Assembly: GCF_009649225.1 (NCBI RefSeq)
Contig: NZ_WJPP01000003.1
Coordinates: 186,001-250,000 of the forward strand
Reading direction: 5' to 3'
Origin: Spiribacter salilacus
Lineage (GTDB): Bacteria > Pseudomonadota > Gammaproteobacteria > Nitrococcales > Nitrococcaceae
Length of the DNA: 64,000 nt
Shown: piece after piece, positions 35,592-44,852 of the stretch
How positions within the stretch are numbered: position 1 is the first letter of the stretch
How the letters are laid out: each line of letters starts with the position of its first letter
Notes under the pieces: model-generated
Told to the model about the DNA's origin: nothing
Databases searched by the model: none
The model's input: the letters and a program-made list of their open reading frames with translations, nothing else
Translations under genes and position numbers: made by a program

Positions 35592-36755
35592 CGCGCTGCG
35601 GTAAGCAAGCCGTGCCTGATCACTCTCGCCGAGCTGCTCATAAAGCTCGGCGAGGGCTTGATCGATATCAGAGCGATCGCTACGCGCTGCGGCTGCCTCT
35701 AAGTAGCTGCGTGCCTGTCCCCATAACTCACAATGCATCGCCTGCCGCGCCGCGGCAAAAAGCAAATCGGCATCTTCGGGGCGTTCATTAAGCCATTGCT
35801 GCGCCTGCTCATACGCTTGATGGGGCGGGTCAGAGACGATCTCACCAAACACATCCACCAACACGGCATCCCAACGCGCCTTAAGCCACCGCTTGAGTAA
35901 CTGCAGTGCATGCGCTGGGCAACCGGCGGCCATTAAGGCCCGCAAATAGCGCGCACGCAGCAGGCTGTCGGCCTGGCGGTTGCGCGGCAAGCGCTTCCAA
36001 ACCGCCTCAAGATCACGGGCGGTTGCATCCGGCCCTAAGTCCAGCAATGCCTGCTCAAAAGCATGCGCTTCGATGCGCACAATACGCTCCTCAGGTAAGG
36101 CTTTTTCTCGTCGCAACTCGGGCAGCAGATTCGCCAGGCCCTCATCATCACCCACGGCCTCTAAGGCTTGGGCATATAGTGTGAGTACGCGATGGTTTCT
36201 TGGTGCCTGCTCACGCAACCAGCCCAGCGTTGCAATGGCCTCTTCCCACTGTCTAACCTCGGCCTGCAGCTGAGCTTGCAGCAGCCCCACCGCCACTCTT
36301 GCCCGCGGCTCTGCTTGATCGGCAAGCGCTAAGGCTTCATCTCGCGCCTGCCAGTCGTCTTCTCGCTGCGCTGCCACTGCAGAAAGCAAATGACTAAACA
36401 GCGGTAATTCTGATTTTTCCGCGGTGCCCGATAAATGCCGGCGGGCATCGCTATAGCGCCCCTCTGCTAACTCAATTAACGCGTCAACCAAATGCTCGCG
36501 TGAGCGCACTAGCTGACGATTATCCCAGCGCTCCTTTAGCCCGGATGGCGTACGCGATATTCCTCGTATAATCCATAGCACCAGCGTGACGGCTGCCCAT
36601 GCCACTGCCAGGCCTAAAACGGCAATAAACAGGCTAGCCTGCACCGTCAATTCACCCAGTCGAATGAGCACAAATCCGTTTTGGCGATCAAACCACAGTG
36701 CCGCCGCAACACTGCCAACGAGAACGACCACCATAAGCAGCAGCCGACGCATCAT
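35571..36755 (-). CDS. hemY: HemY protein, membrane-anchored TPR protein of haem synthesis operon
   Basis: A 394-aa inner-membrane protein with two N-terminal membrane segments (MRRLLLMVVVLVGSVAAALWF and LFIAVLGLAVAWAAVTLVLWII in pieces, residues 2-60). A HemY N-terminal domain and TPR-like helices follow to the end. It is encoded after hemX as in E. coli hemCDXY; its biochemical role in haem synthesis is not settled. It is unrelated to the Bacillus protoporphyrinogen oxidase of the same name. The start overlaps the hemX stop by ATGA; a second ATG directly follows and could be used instead. Confidence 0.92.
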   Translation of the reverse strand: MMRRLLLMVVVLVGSVAAALWFDRQNGFVLIRLGELTVQASLFIAVLGLAVAWAAVTLVLWIIRGISRTPSGLKERWDNRQLVRSREHLVDALIELAEGRYSDARRHLSGTAEKSELPLFSHLLSAVAAQREDDWQARDEALALADQAEPRARVAVGLLQAQLQAEVRQWEEAIATLGWLREQAPRNHRVLTLYAQALEAVGDDEGLANLLPELRREKALPEERIVRIEAHAFEQALLDLGPDATARDLEAVWKRLPRNRQADSLLRARYLRALMAAGCPAHALQLLKRWLKARWDAVLVDVFGEIVSDPPHQAYEQAQQWLNERPEDADLLFAAARQAMHCELWGQARSYLEAAAARSDRSDIDQALAELYEQLGESDQARLAYRSALDHQRG

Positions 36756-37843
36756 TCGTCTCCTATCGCATTAACAAGGCCTTGCAATGGCCCTTGAATG
36801 TTGGGCGGCTCAGCAACCACGATGCGCTCACGCAACTCGCTAATCCGCTCACGCACATCAACCACCTCAGGCGCTAGCGTATCGAAGTACGCGCCAACCC
36901 AGCCATCAATCTGCACTAGGGCTGCGTCATAAACTTCGGCATCACCCACTAAAGCGGCAAGCCGTGCTGACTCCACCTTCATTTGCAGGGTTTGCTGCAG
37001 CAAAAATCGCTCTTCTGGATCTGGCAATGGCACAACTGTACGGTCTCGGCTTACCACCACCAGCCCTTCTAAACCGGCCACAAACCGGCTCCAAGCGCGC
37101 TGTACTCGTTCCCAAGCACCCGTGGGTGTTGGCTCTGTTTCTGCTAAAGGCTCTGCGCTGCCAGCGGTTGGCTCAATGTCTTGGGCCAGCGGTAATGCAT
37201 CCAAGCGCTCGGCCAGTGCCGTTAAGCCTTGCGTAATTAGCGGTGTTTCTGGGCGATCAGCCTGCAGTACCCGATCTACCGCCTCAGCAATGGCGGCGCG
37301 CCCATCAATGCCTGCGCCTCCCATCTCAGCCAGCAACCCATCGGCCGTCTTTAAGGCCTCTAGCGCCCCTTCGTAATCGGCATTAAACCGCAGGCGATTA
37401 ATGGCCAACCTTGCCAGCCAAGCGGCCTCTGCCTCTTGCCAGTTGGTTTCCTCAGACTCTTCTGCCTGTTGGCTTAAGGCATCGCGCAGATCATCCACGC
37501 GATTTTCAAGCCGCGCCACCCCCTCAAGGCGGGACTCCAGCGCTTGGTTAAGCACCGTGACTCGTCCGGCCATTTCGCCCAACTGCTGCTGCACGTCAGA
37601 AACAAGGTTTTGTTGAACAACAGCCTGCTCATTTAAGCGCTGATCAAAATACCAACCGGCACCACCACCCGCAGCCGCAATCAAACCAATCAAAAGAAAG
37701 GCCATCACGGGCCATAGGCGACTGGGCTTTGCCGGCTTATCAACCGGCTCTGAAGAGCCCGGGGTTACCGAGGTGTCCGGGGTGTCCGGTGTCTTCGGGT
37801 CTTCCGGCGTTGGTTCCGCTTCAAGGTCTTTTTTATCGCTCAT
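36752..37843 (-). CDS. hemX: HemX-like membrane protein
   Basis: A 363-aa protein with an acidic, Pro/Thr-rich cytoplasmic N-terminus (about 40 residues). One membrane helix follows (WPVMAFLLIGLIAAAGGGAGWYF, split near 44-66), then a coiled-coil region (VQQNLVSDVQQQLGEMAGRV onward) and a helical periplasmic domain. It matches HemX, often mislabelled uroporphyrinogen-III methyltransferase; no SAM-binding motif is present. It is coupled to hemD and to hemY by ATGA overlaps. Confidence 0.9.
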   Translation of the reverse strand: MSDKKDLEAEPTPEDPKTPDTPDTSVTPGSSEPVDKPAKPSRLWPVMAFLLIGLIAAAGGGAGWYFDQRLNEQAVVQQNLVSDVQQQLGEMAGRVTVLNQALESRLEGVARLENRVDDLRDALSQQAEESEETNWQEAEAAWLARLAINRLRFNADYEGALEALKTADGLLAEMGGAGIDGRAAIAEAVDRVLQADRPETPLITQGLTALAERLDALPLAQDIEPTAGSAEPLAETEPTPTGAWERVQRAWSRFVAGLEGLVVVSRDRTVVPLPDPEERFLLQQTLQMKVESARLAALVGDAEVYDAALVQIDGWVGAYFDTLAPEVVDVRERISELRERIVVAEPPNIQGPLQGLVNAIGDE

Positions 37844-38592
37844 TTCGTACTCCCTACGCGAGCAGACAGGGCTGCCAGCAAGGCTGCATCATCAGCGCCA
37901 GCGGCAACAACAGGGTCGGCAAACCCCGCCATCACGGCTGCCTGCGCCAGCCGTTCACTTACCGTAACCAAACGGCCTTGTTTAAGCCACTGTAGCGCGG
38001 ATGGCCCTGCCATGCCGAGTAAATATTCCAATCCCGCAGCACTTGTGACAATCAAAAAATCCAGCGCGCTTTGCTGCCAGCCCTCAGGCACGTTCAACTG
38101 CGCAGCCGCGGGTTGTCGATCGTAAACCACCGCTTCTACAACCTGCACACCTTGCGCGCGCAGCGTTTGTTGTAGCTGCTGCCGGCCGCCTGTGCCACAC
38201 ACAAGCAACACGGTTTGCCCGGCCTGCGGGGCAAATTCGGGCGCTGCCAGCAACGCCTCAGCGCCCCCACCTTGTGGTGGCGCTATCACCGATAACGCCC
38301 CGTGCGCGATCATCGCGCTAGCAGTCCCGGGCCCTACCGCGGCCAAACGCGCGGTTTGCTGCCACGCAAGGGGTAGCCGCGGCCAACCGGTGTCTACCGC
38401 AAAGGGGCTGACAAACACAATCCAATCTGGGGGCAAATCCAGCACCGGCAGAGGCGCCTGATTGGGAACTAAAGCCAATGTGGGGCGATGGAGCACCTGC
38501 GCACCGGCGTTTTCCAGCGTTGATACGAGACTATCGCCATGCCCGGCAGGGCGGGTGACAAGCACGCGCTGGCCTTCCAGGGGCAGGCTCAC
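37840..38592 (-). CDS. hemD: Uroporphyrinogen-III synthase HemD
   Basis: Cyclises and inverts ring D of hydroxymethylbilane to give uroporphyrinogen III. The 250-aa protein begins SLPLEGQRVLVTRPAGHGDSL and carries the weak family features DWIVFVSPFAVD, LAAVGPGTASAM and LDFLIVTSAAGLEYLL. The open frame extends to 38829 but that would run deep into hemC. I place the start at the GTG at 38592, four bases after the hemC stop, with GGAG eight bases upstream. It overlaps hemX by ATGA. Confidence 0.92.
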   Translation of the reverse strand: MSLPLEGQRVLVTRPAGHGDSLVSTLENAGAQVLHRPTLALVPNQAPLPVLDLPPDWIVFVSPFAVDTGWPRLPLAWQQTARLAAVGPGTASAMIAHGALSVIAPPQGGGAEALLAAPEFAPQAGQTVLLVCGTGGRQQLQQTLRAQGVQVVEAVVYDRQPAAAQLNVPEGWQQSALDFLIVTSAAGLEYLLGMAGPSALQWLKQGRLVTVSERLAQAAVMAGFADPVVAAGADDAALLAALSARVGSTK

Positions 38593-38596
38593 GGTC

Positions 38597-39526
38597 TTAC
38601 TCCACCGCCGCCAGCAACTCAGCGGCACCCTGAGCAAGCAGCGCTTGGGCAACTGCCTCACCGATCGCTTCGGCATCGCTGCGGCTACCCCGCTGTTCCG
38701 CACGTAAAACCTGCGTTCCATCACGGCTGGCCACCAGCGCTCGAAGCCATAATCCATCTTGCCCCTCAAGCTCGGCATAAGCGGCCAATGGCACATGACA
38801 GCTGCCCTCAAGCCGCGCATTAACGGCACGCTCGGCAGTTACTCGATCGTGCGTATCCGGATCATTCAGGCCCGCCAGCAGGGCCATCACCGTGTCATCT
38901 TCAGCACGGCATTCAATACCCAGCGCACCCTGGCCCACCGCTGGAAGGCTTTCTTCTGGCGGGATGGCGGCACGAATCCGATCAGCCATGCCAAGGCGCT
39001 TAAGCCCCGAAGCGGCCAAAATAATGGCATCAAATTCTCCAGACTCAAGCTTACTCAGCCGCGTTTGCACATTGCCGCGCAGCGACTCAACCTGCAGATC
39101 GGGGCGACGTGCCCGCAACTGACACTCGCGGCGCAAGCTTGCGGTACCCACCCGCGCGCCGGCGGGTAGGGCATCCACCGTGTCATATTTCTCTGAAACA
39201 AATGCATCGCGTGGATCATCACGATCTAAAATAACGGGTAAGCGAAAGGCACCGGGCACCACCGCCGGCACATCTTTCATCGAATGCACCGCAATATCAG
39301 CCCGCCCAGCTAGCATGCCTTCTTCTAATGCCTTAACAAATAATGCTTTACCGCCCACGGCCATGAGTGGGCGATCGGTAATTTCATCACCTCGGGTGGA
39401 CATTCCGACCAGTTCAACTTCCAACCCCGGGTGCAGGTGCTTTAAGCGGGCGGCCACATGCTCTGCCTGCCACATAGCAAGGGGGCTACGACGGGTTGCA
39501 ATTTTAATACTGGTTGGTCTGGACAT
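38597..39526 (-). CDS. hemC: Hydroxymethylbilane synthase HemC
   Basis: Polymerises four porphobilinogens using a dipyrromethane cofactor bound to Cys. The 309-aa protein shows [38 protein letters not shown], the [13 protein letters not shown] region, [11 protein letters not shown] and the cofactor Cys in [13 protein letters not shown] (near residue 241). Most homologues have EGGCQVP at this site; the change to EGSCHVP leaves the Cys intact. First gene of hemCDXY; its own Shine-Dalgarno is weak. Confidence 0.97.
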   Translation of the reverse strand: MSRPTSIKIATRRSPLAMWQAEHVAARLKHLHPGLEVELVGMSTRGDEITDRPLMAVGGKALFVKALEEGMLAGRADIAVHSMKDVPAVVPGAFRLPVILDRDDPRDAFVSEKYDTVDALPAGARVGTASLRRECQLRARRPDLQVESLRGNVQTRLSKLESGEFDAIILAASGLKRLGMADRIRAAIPPEESLPAVGQGALGIECRAEDDTVMALLAGLNDPDTHDRVTAERAVNARLEGSCHVPLAAYAELEGQDGLWLRALVASRDGTQVLRAEQRGSRSDAEAIGEAVAQALLAQGAAELLAAVE

Positions 39527-39596
39527 TCAGGGCTCTCGGCGGTGGTTACGTGCGCAAACCATACCGCCTGATGGGCCCTGAGCAAAATAAAAACGT

Positions 39597-40346
39597 CTAA
39601 TGTGGCGGCGATGCAGCGTCCTTTAACCAACGCCTAACCCGGGGCAAATGCCGCCGACTAATCGGCAAGCGCTGCTGCGTTCCCGCCACAAGCGCATGCA
39701 CACGGCCGTCGAGGTCTTTTTCGATACCGCGCAGCGAATCACGTGCCACCAACGCACTCCGATGCAACCGTAAAAACCGCCCGCCAAACTCTGCCTCCAA
39801 CTGCACCAATGAGTCTTCGATTAAATCCTCACCCGCCTCATGCTCGACCGTGACGTACTTATGATCGGCCACAAAGCACCGCACCGCCGATACCGGAATG
39901 AGCCCTAGGCCCGTGCGCCGGCGGCATAATAAATGCGCCCGTGAATCGCCGCCCTCAACATCGGTTTGCAACCGCTCGATTTGCGCAGCTGACATTGGTC
40001 GCGCCAGGCGCAGACGATTCACAATATCGAGGGTTGCCATGGGGTGATACAAAAAGGGCAGCGCTGCTTGGCGATACACGCTAATAAGCGGATCCTGCGC
40101 CTCTGCCACAAACACAATAGCCGGTGCACCCGGTTGCTGGCCCACCATAACGGCGGTTTGCAGATAATCATGCGTTGCCGATGCCGCGTGTAATAAGACG
40201 ACGTCTACGGCCTGCTGCTGGCAGTAATCCCATAGTTCCGCCGGATCCTTAAGTAAGGCCTGCACAGTAATTTCTGCACTCGGCATCAGCTGCCGCACCA
40301 AAGCCTGACGAACATTTAAACTTTCACTTGCGATGATAATATCCAT
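39597..40346 (-). CDS. LytTR transcriptional regulator with degenerate receiver (AlgR-like)
   Basis: A 249-aa protein in the place of algR, next to hemC and divergent from argH as in Pseudomonas. The C-terminal LytTR DNA-binding domain (about 140-245) looks intact: VRCFVADHKYVTVEH, SLVQLEAEFGGRFLRLHRSALVA and LPISRRHLPRVRRWL. The N-terminal half has a receiver fold but not its chemistry. The acidic pair is Ala-Ser (IIIASES), the phospho-Asp position is His53 (DVVLLHAAS), and the switch Lys-Pro is HP (FLYHP). It should not be phosphorylated by the usual route. The ATG at 40346 has GGAGG seven bases upstream; a longer frame reaches 40418. Confidence 0.88.
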   Translation of the reverse strand: MDIIIASESLNVRQALVRQLMPSAEITVQALLKDPAELWDYCQQQAVDVVLLHAASATHDYLQTAVMVGQQPGAPAIVFVAEAQDPLISVYRQAALPFLYHPMATLDIVNRLRLARPMSAAQIERLQTDVEGGDSRAHLLCRRRTGLGLIPVSAVRCFVADHKYVTVEHEAGEDLIEDSLVQLEAEFGGRFLRLHRSALVARDSLRGIEKDLDGRVHALVAGTQQRLPISRRHLPRVRRWLKDAASPPH

Positions 40347-40476
40347 CGATTTGCCTCCAATGTTTTCGCAATGCCGGCACAGATAGCCGGTAACACAGAG
40401 GATGGATGAAGCCGACAACCGGTAACGCCGACTGGTTCACAGGTTGCGCAAATTATTCGGTAGTTATAACGGCTGA

Positions 40477-40482
40477 TATACT
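40477..40482 (+). promoter_or_regulatory. Candidate -10 element for a leaderless argH mRNA
   Basis: TATACT ends seven bases before the argH ATG at 40490, the same spacing as at glyQ. Transcription would then begin at or next to the start codon. No good -35 is seen at 16-18 bp, and argH has no Shine-Dalgarno in the preceding bases. An alternative pair, TTGCGC with TATAAC, lies upstream at 40444-40470 with 15 bp spacing. Confidence 0.42.
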
Positions 40483-40489
40483 GGCGTTT

Positions 40490-41884
40490 ATGAACAAAAA
40501 AGATAAAAAAGGGCTGTGGAGCGGGCGTTTTACTGAAGCCACAGACGCATTTGTTGCGCAATTTACCGCTTCAGAACACTACGACCGTCGACTCTATCGC
40601 GAAGATATTCGCGGCTCACGCGCACATGCACGCATGCTTGCGGATGTTGGAGTGCTCACACAAGCCGATGCCGAGCAAATTATCGAAGGCCTGAATGCCA
40701 TCGAGCAAGAAATTGAGGCGGGGCAGTTTCCGTGGGATCCAGCGCTCGAAGATGTGCATATGAACATCGAAGCACGCCTAACCGAGCGCATTGGCGAGGC
40801 GGGCAAGCGACTACACACGGGGCGCTCACGCAACGACCAAATTGCAACCGATATTCGGCTGTGGTTGCGTGCGGCCACCGATGAGACTGTTGCGCTGCTG
40901 CGTCATTTCCAAAAAGGCCTAGTTGATTTAGCCGAGCAAGAAGCCGATACCATCATGCCGGGCTTTACCCATTTGCAGGTGGCCCAACCCGTAAGCTTTG
41001 GCCACCATATGCTGGCCTGGTATGAAATGCTGGTGCGCGATGAGGGGCGGTTTATTGACGCCCGTCAGCGTATGAATCAAATGCCACTTGGCTCGGCGGC
41101 CTTAGCAGGCACCACCTTTCCAATCGATCGGCAACAAACCTGTGCTGAGCTCGGTTTTGACCACCCCACACGCAATTCGCTTGATGCGGTGTCCGATCGT
41201 GATTTTGCCATTGAATTTACTTCGGCCGCGGCACTAACGATGACGCATCTCTCGCGTATGGCAGAGGAATTAGTGCTCTGGGCCTCGCCCATGTTTGGTT
41301 TTATTGAGCTGCCTGATCGATTTTGCACCGGCAGCTCAATCATGCCGCAAAAGAAAAACCCAGATGTTGCAGAGCTTGTGCGGGGTAAAAGTGCGCGCGT
41401 GCAGGGCGCCCTGCACACATTACTTACCCTAATGAAGGGGCAGCCCCTGGCCTATAACCGTGACAATCAAGAAGACAAAGAACCGCTCTTTGACGCCGCT
41501 GATGCACTCAGAGATAGCCTGCGCGCCTTTGCCGATATGATCCCAGCAATGAGTGTGAATCGCGATCACACCCGCAATGCGGCTAAAGCGGGGTTTGCCA
41601 CCGCTACTGATCTAGCCGATTACCTCGTACGCCGAGGCGTTGCCTTTCGTGATGCGCATGCCATTGTGGGCCAAGCCGTTGCTCTAGGCGTTACCCAACA
41701 ATGTGATTTGGCTGACCTATCACTAGAAACACTACAGCGCTTTTCCGATGCAATTGAACAAGACGTCTTTGAAGTGCTTACGCTGGAAGGCTCCGTTGCC
41801 GCACGCAACCATTTTGGTGGCACGGCACCGGCTCAAGTGCGTAGCCAAGTGGCGGCCGCGCGCGATCGGCTGGCCAACGACTAG
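40490..41884 (+). CDS. argH: Argininosuccinate lyase ArgH
   Basis: Splits argininosuccinate into arginine and fumarate, the last step of arginine synthesis. The 464-aa protein has the superfamily signature [16 protein letters not shown] near 285-300, with the catalytic-loop Ser. It also has [12 protein letters not shown] and [16 protein letters not shown], and begins with LWSGRF, all expected in ArgH. The open frame begins at 40406, but the conserved N-terminus begins at the ATG at 40490. There is no visible Shine-Dalgarno, which fits a leaderless message. Its stop codon overlaps that of the convergent esterase (CTAG). Confidence 0.97.
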   Translation: MNKKDKKGLWSGRFTEATDAFVAQFTASEHYDRRLYREDIRGSRAHARMLADVGVLTQADAEQIIEGLNAIEQEIEAGQFPWDPALEDVHMNIEARLTERIGEAGKRLHTGRSRNDQIATDIRLWLRAATDETVALLRHFQKGLVDLAEQEADTIMPGFTHLQVAQPVSFGHHMLAWYEMLVRDEGRFIDARQRMNQMPLGSAALAGTTFPIDRQQTCAELGFDHPTRNSLDAVSDRDFAIEFTSAAALTMTHLSRMAEELVLWASPMFGFIELPDRFCTGSSIMPQKKNPDVAELVRGKSARVQGALHTLLTLMKGQPLAYNRDNQEDKEPLFDAADALRDSLRAFADMIPAMSVNRDHTRNAAKAGFATATDLADYLVRRGVAFRDAHAIVGQAVALGVTQQCDLADLSLETLQRFSDAIEQDVFEVLTLEGSVAARNHFGGTAPAQVRSQVAAARDRLAND

Positions 41885-42558
41885 CGGGCCAGCCCCAAGC
41901 GCTCGGTCAGCCACTGACCCACCGCACGAATCTCTTCAAGGCACACCTGATGCGCCATGGGGTATTCATGCCATGCCACGGGATAGCCAAGCGCTTCAAG
42001 CGCATCGCGTGCGGTCTGACCCATTTCAAAAGACAGCACCGGGTCTTGATGGCCATGGGCAAGAAAAATTGGCGTCTGCCGATTGGCACTTGCCCGCGCC
42101 TGCGCTAAATGATCGCGCAGCGGCAAATAGGTAGAAAGCCCCATCACGCCAGCTAAGCCATCGGTATAACGCAACCCGGTATGCAGCGCTAAGGCACCGC
42201 CTTGCGAAAACCCAGCCAGCACCAAGCGAGAGGCGGGCACACCACGGTTTGCCTCGCGCGCAATTAATGCCTCAACCCAGCCGGCGGCTCGATCTAGGCC
42301 TGGCTCATCTACCGGTGTACCTGCTGTTAGGCCATAAACGTCATACCAGGCCGGCATTACCATGCCGCCGTTCACCGTCACCGCTTGCTCAGGAGCATGC
42401 GGGAAGACAAACCGCACCGACGCATCGGCAGGTAGCTGAAGCTCAGGCACAATCGGTTCAAAATCGTGGCCGTTGGCACCTAAGCCATGCAACCAAATCA
42501 CACTGGCCTTGGCATCAGCCGGGCCGACTTCCACGGTTTCGAGCAACGCTTCGCTCAT
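41881..42558 (-). CDS. Phospholipase/carboxylesterase family hydrolase
   Basis: A 225-aa alpha/beta-hydrolase of the acyl-protein-thioesterase/carboxylesterase group. [17 protein letters not shown] marks the oxyanion region near residue 24, GFSQGGAL the nucleophile near 115, [10 protein letters not shown] the acid and [11 protein letters not shown] the His. The substrate is unknown; esters of short acyl chains or acylated proteins are likely. The start could be GTG 42570 or ATG 42558; AGGAG lies upstream of both and I use the ATG. The gene is convergent with argH and shares four bases with it. Confidence 0.88.
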   Translation of the reverse strand: MSEALLETVEVGPADAKASVIWLHGLGANGHDFEPIVPELQLPADASVRFVFPHAPEQAVTVNGGMVMPAWYDVYGLTAGTPVDEPGLDRAAGWVEALIAREANRGVPASRLVLAGFSQGGALALHTGLRYTDGLAGVMGLSTYLPLRDHLAQARASANRQTPIFLAHGHQDPVLSFEMGQTARDALEALGYPVAWHEYPMAHQVCLEEIRAVGQWLTERLGLAR

Positions 42559-42611
42559 TGCTAGGATCACTCCTGTCAGAACACGATAAACCGCAAGCCT
42601 GCCACAGCAGG

Positions 42612-42617
42612 TATACT
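42612..42617 (+). promoter_or_regulatory. Candidate -10 for the lptM-lysA-dapF operon
   Basis: TATACT lies 26 bases before the lptM start, with AGGAG between (42631-42635). No clear -35 is visible at the right distance. It sits in the 85-bp gap between the divergent esterase and lptM. Confidence 0.35.
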
Positions 42618-42643
42618 ACGCGCCAATAAAAGGAGACTGCCCC

Positions 42644-42775
42644 ATGTCGCGACCGACACAGCTGCTTGCATTAGTACTCAGCCTCTTCATCCTCACCGGC
42701 TGCGGTGTGAAAGGGGGGCTAACGATGCCACCGGATGCACCACCCAGTGAAGGTGAAGCAACGAGCGAATCATGA
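42644..42775 (+). CDS. lptM: LPS assembly lipoprotein LptM (YifL-like)
   Basis: A 43-aa lipoprotein: MSRPTQLLALVLSLFILTGC with lipobox LTGC (Cys20), followed by GVKGGLTMPP and an acidic tail. The LTGCG.KG.L..P pattern is that of LptM/YifL, which in E. coli binds the LptD-LptE translocon at the outer membrane and helps its oxidative maturation. The place directly before lysA is the usual one. AGGAG lies ahead of the ATG, and the stop overlaps the lysA start (ATGA). Confidence 0.88.
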   Translation: MSRPTQLLALVLSLFILTGCGVKGGLTMPPDAPPSEGEATSES

Positions 42776-44016
42776 GTTTTAGTCGCCAGCAAGGTGAGCT
42801 AAACATTGAGGGCTGCGCGGTCTCTGCGTTAGCCGAGCGTTTTGGTACGCCGCTTTATCTGTATTCTCGCGCCGCAATTGAGCAGGCATGGCGCGCCTAC
42901 GATGCCGCCTTTGCCGACCGCGAACACCTCATCTGTTATGCGGTAAAAGCCAACGCCAATCTGGCCATTTTGCAGTTGCTCGCCAAGCTTGGCAGCGGCT
43001 TTGACATTGTTTCAGGTGGCGAGCTTGAGCGGGTATTAAAAGCCGGCGGGCAGCCGCAAAAGATTGTTTTCTCAGGCGTTGGCAAAAGCCGCGCTGAAAT
43101 TACCCGTGCATTAGAAGTGGGTATTTTGGCCTTTAATGTCGAATCAGAAGCCGAGCTTGAGCGCATCTCAGAAATTGCTCAGGCGCTTGGAAAAACAGCG
43201 GCCATATCGCTGCGCGTCAACCCCGATGTCGACGCCCGCACGCATCCCTACATCTCAACCGGGCTTAAAGATAATAAGTTTGGCATCGATATCCATCGTG
43301 CCGGGGCGGTGTATGCGCACGCCGCTCAATTACCCGGGCTAAATATTACCGGGCTGGATTTTCATATTGGCTCGCAGCTCACCGAAATCGAGCCATTAGT
43401 GGATGCGCTATCGCGCAGCTTGGCGCTGGTCGACCGGTTGGCCGAACAGGGCATTATTCTGGAGCACTTAGATATTGGCGGCGGCCTGGGAATAGCGTAT
43501 CAAGATGAGACCCCGCCCACACCCGCGGCCTTAGCAACGGCCATCAAACCACTGCTGGCCAATCGCCCACAGCGGATACTCATGGAGCCGGGGCGCGCCA
43601 TTGTTGGTGAAGCCGGGCTATTAGTCACCCAGGTGGAATACATCAAAACCGGGCATCGTGATTTTGCGATTGTGGATGCGGCGATGACCGATTTGCTTCG
43701 CCCCGCGCTTTACGATGCCTGGCAGCGGATTGAAACTGTCGATGCCGGGCAGGGCGAAGCACGCTTTTATGACATCGTTGGCCCGGTTTGCGAAACTGCT
43801 GATGTATTAGGGCGTGAGCGGCATCTGGCTTTAGCGCCCCATAGCCTGCTGGCAGTTTTTGATGCGGGCGCCTACGGCTTTGCAATGGCCTCACAGTACA
43901 ACGCGCGTCCGCGTGCCGCCGAGGTATTAGTGGATGGCAATCAAGCGCATATTATTCGGCATCGTGAATCGCTAGAGTCACTCTGGCAGGGCGAAGTGCT
44001 GCTGGAGCCCTCATGA
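42772..44016 (+). CDS. lysA: Diaminopimelate decarboxylase LysA
   Basis: PLP enzyme that makes lysine from meso-diaminopimelate. The 414-aa protein has the PLP-lysine in YAVKANANLAIL near residue 60, SGGELERVLKAG, FHIGSQLTE, the phosphate-binding GGGLGIAY and EPGRAIVGEAG, and the substrate Cys in GPVCETADVLGRER. It is full length. The ATGA overlaps at both ends, with lptM and dapF, place it inside the lptM-lysA-dapF-DUF484-xerC operon. Confidence 0.97.
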   Translation: MSFSRQQGELNIEGCAVSALAERFGTPLYLYSRAAIEQAWRAYDAAFADREHLICYAVKANANLAILQLLAKLGSGFDIVSGGELERVLKAGGQPQKIVFSGVGKSRAEITRALEVGILAFNVESEAELERISEIAQALGKTAAISLRVNPDVDARTHPYISTGLKDNKFGIDIHRAGAVYAHAAQLPGLNITGLDFHIGSQLTEIEPLVDALSRSLALVDRLAEQGIILEHLDIGGGLGIAYQDETPPTPAALATAIKPLLANRPQRILMEPGRAIVGEAGLLVTQVEYIKTGHRDFAIVDAAMTDLLRPALYDAWQRIETVDAGQGEARFYDIVGPVCETADVLGRERHLALAPHSLLAVFDAGAYGFAMASQYNARPRAAEVLVDGNQAHIIRHRESLESLWQGEVLLEPS

Positions 44017-44852
44017 GCCTGTCTTTTACCAAAATGCAGGGCCTAGGCAATGATTTTGTTGTGCTCGACGGTGTTAACGCGTCTATCCACTTAACACCCG
44101 AGCAAATCCGTACCATTGCCGATCGCAGGCTAGGGGTGGGCTGCGATCAACTCTTGCTTGTTGAGCCCGCCACCCACGCCGATGCCGATTTTCGGTATCG
44201 CATTTGGAATGCGGATGGCGGAGAGGTTGAGCACTGCGGCAACGGTGTGCGCTGTGTGGCCCGCTTTATTGTAGAGCGCGGCTTAAGTGATGCCACCCAA
44301 CTTACCTTCCAGACCCAACGTGGTCTTACCCGAACAGAGCGGTTGGCTGACGGGTTAGTGCGCGTTGATATGGGCGCCCCCGTGCTCAAGCCTGCCGATA
44401 TTCCGTTTTTAGCGGATGCCCAAGCCAACCAATATCCACTAACGGTAGACAACACCACCTGGCAAATCGCCGCTGTTTCAATGGGTAATCCACATGCGGT
44501 GTTGCGCGTTGATAATGTCGATCAAGCGCCCGTTAGCACGCTTGGGCCGCTGATCGAGCATCACCCCTGCTTTCCTGAGCGAGTGAATGTGGGTTTTATG
44601 CAAATTATCGATCCAAAGCGCATACGGCTGCGTGTTTTTGAGCGTGCGGTGGGTGAGACGCCCGCCTGCGGCACGGGTGCCTGTGCTGCCGTAGTGGCCA
44701 GCATTTTAAATGGCTGGACGGAGGCTCAAGTAGAAGTTAGCGTACCAGGCGGTCAGCTAATGATAGACTGGCAGGGATTAAATACGCCGGTTTGGATGAC
44801 CGGCCCGGCAGTCAGTGTCTTTGAAGGAAGACTAGCAGCAGGCATGGCATGA
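44013..44852 (+). CDS. dapF: Diaminopimelate epimerase DapF
   Basis: Converts LL- to meso-diaminopimelate for lysine and peptidoglycan. The 279-aa protein has both active-site Cys motifs: EHCGNGVRCVARF near 72-84 and PACGTGACAAVVAS near 215-228, plus KMQGLGNDFVVLD at the N-terminus. It is coupled to lysA and to the DUF484 gene by ATGA. Confidence 0.97.
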   Translation: MSLSFTKMQGLGNDFVVLDGVNASIHLTPEQIRTIADRRLGVGCDQLLLVEPATHADADFRYRIWNADGGEVEHCGNGVRCVARFIVERGLSDATQLTFQTQRGLTRTERLADGLVRVDMGAPVLKPADIPFLADAQANQYPLTVDNTTWQIAAVSMGNPHAVLRVDNVDQAPVSTLGPLIEHHPCFPERVNVGFMQIIDPKRIRLRVFERAVGETPACGTGACAAVVASILNGWTEAQVEVSVPGGQLMIDWQGLNTPVWMTGPAVSVFEGRLAAGMA

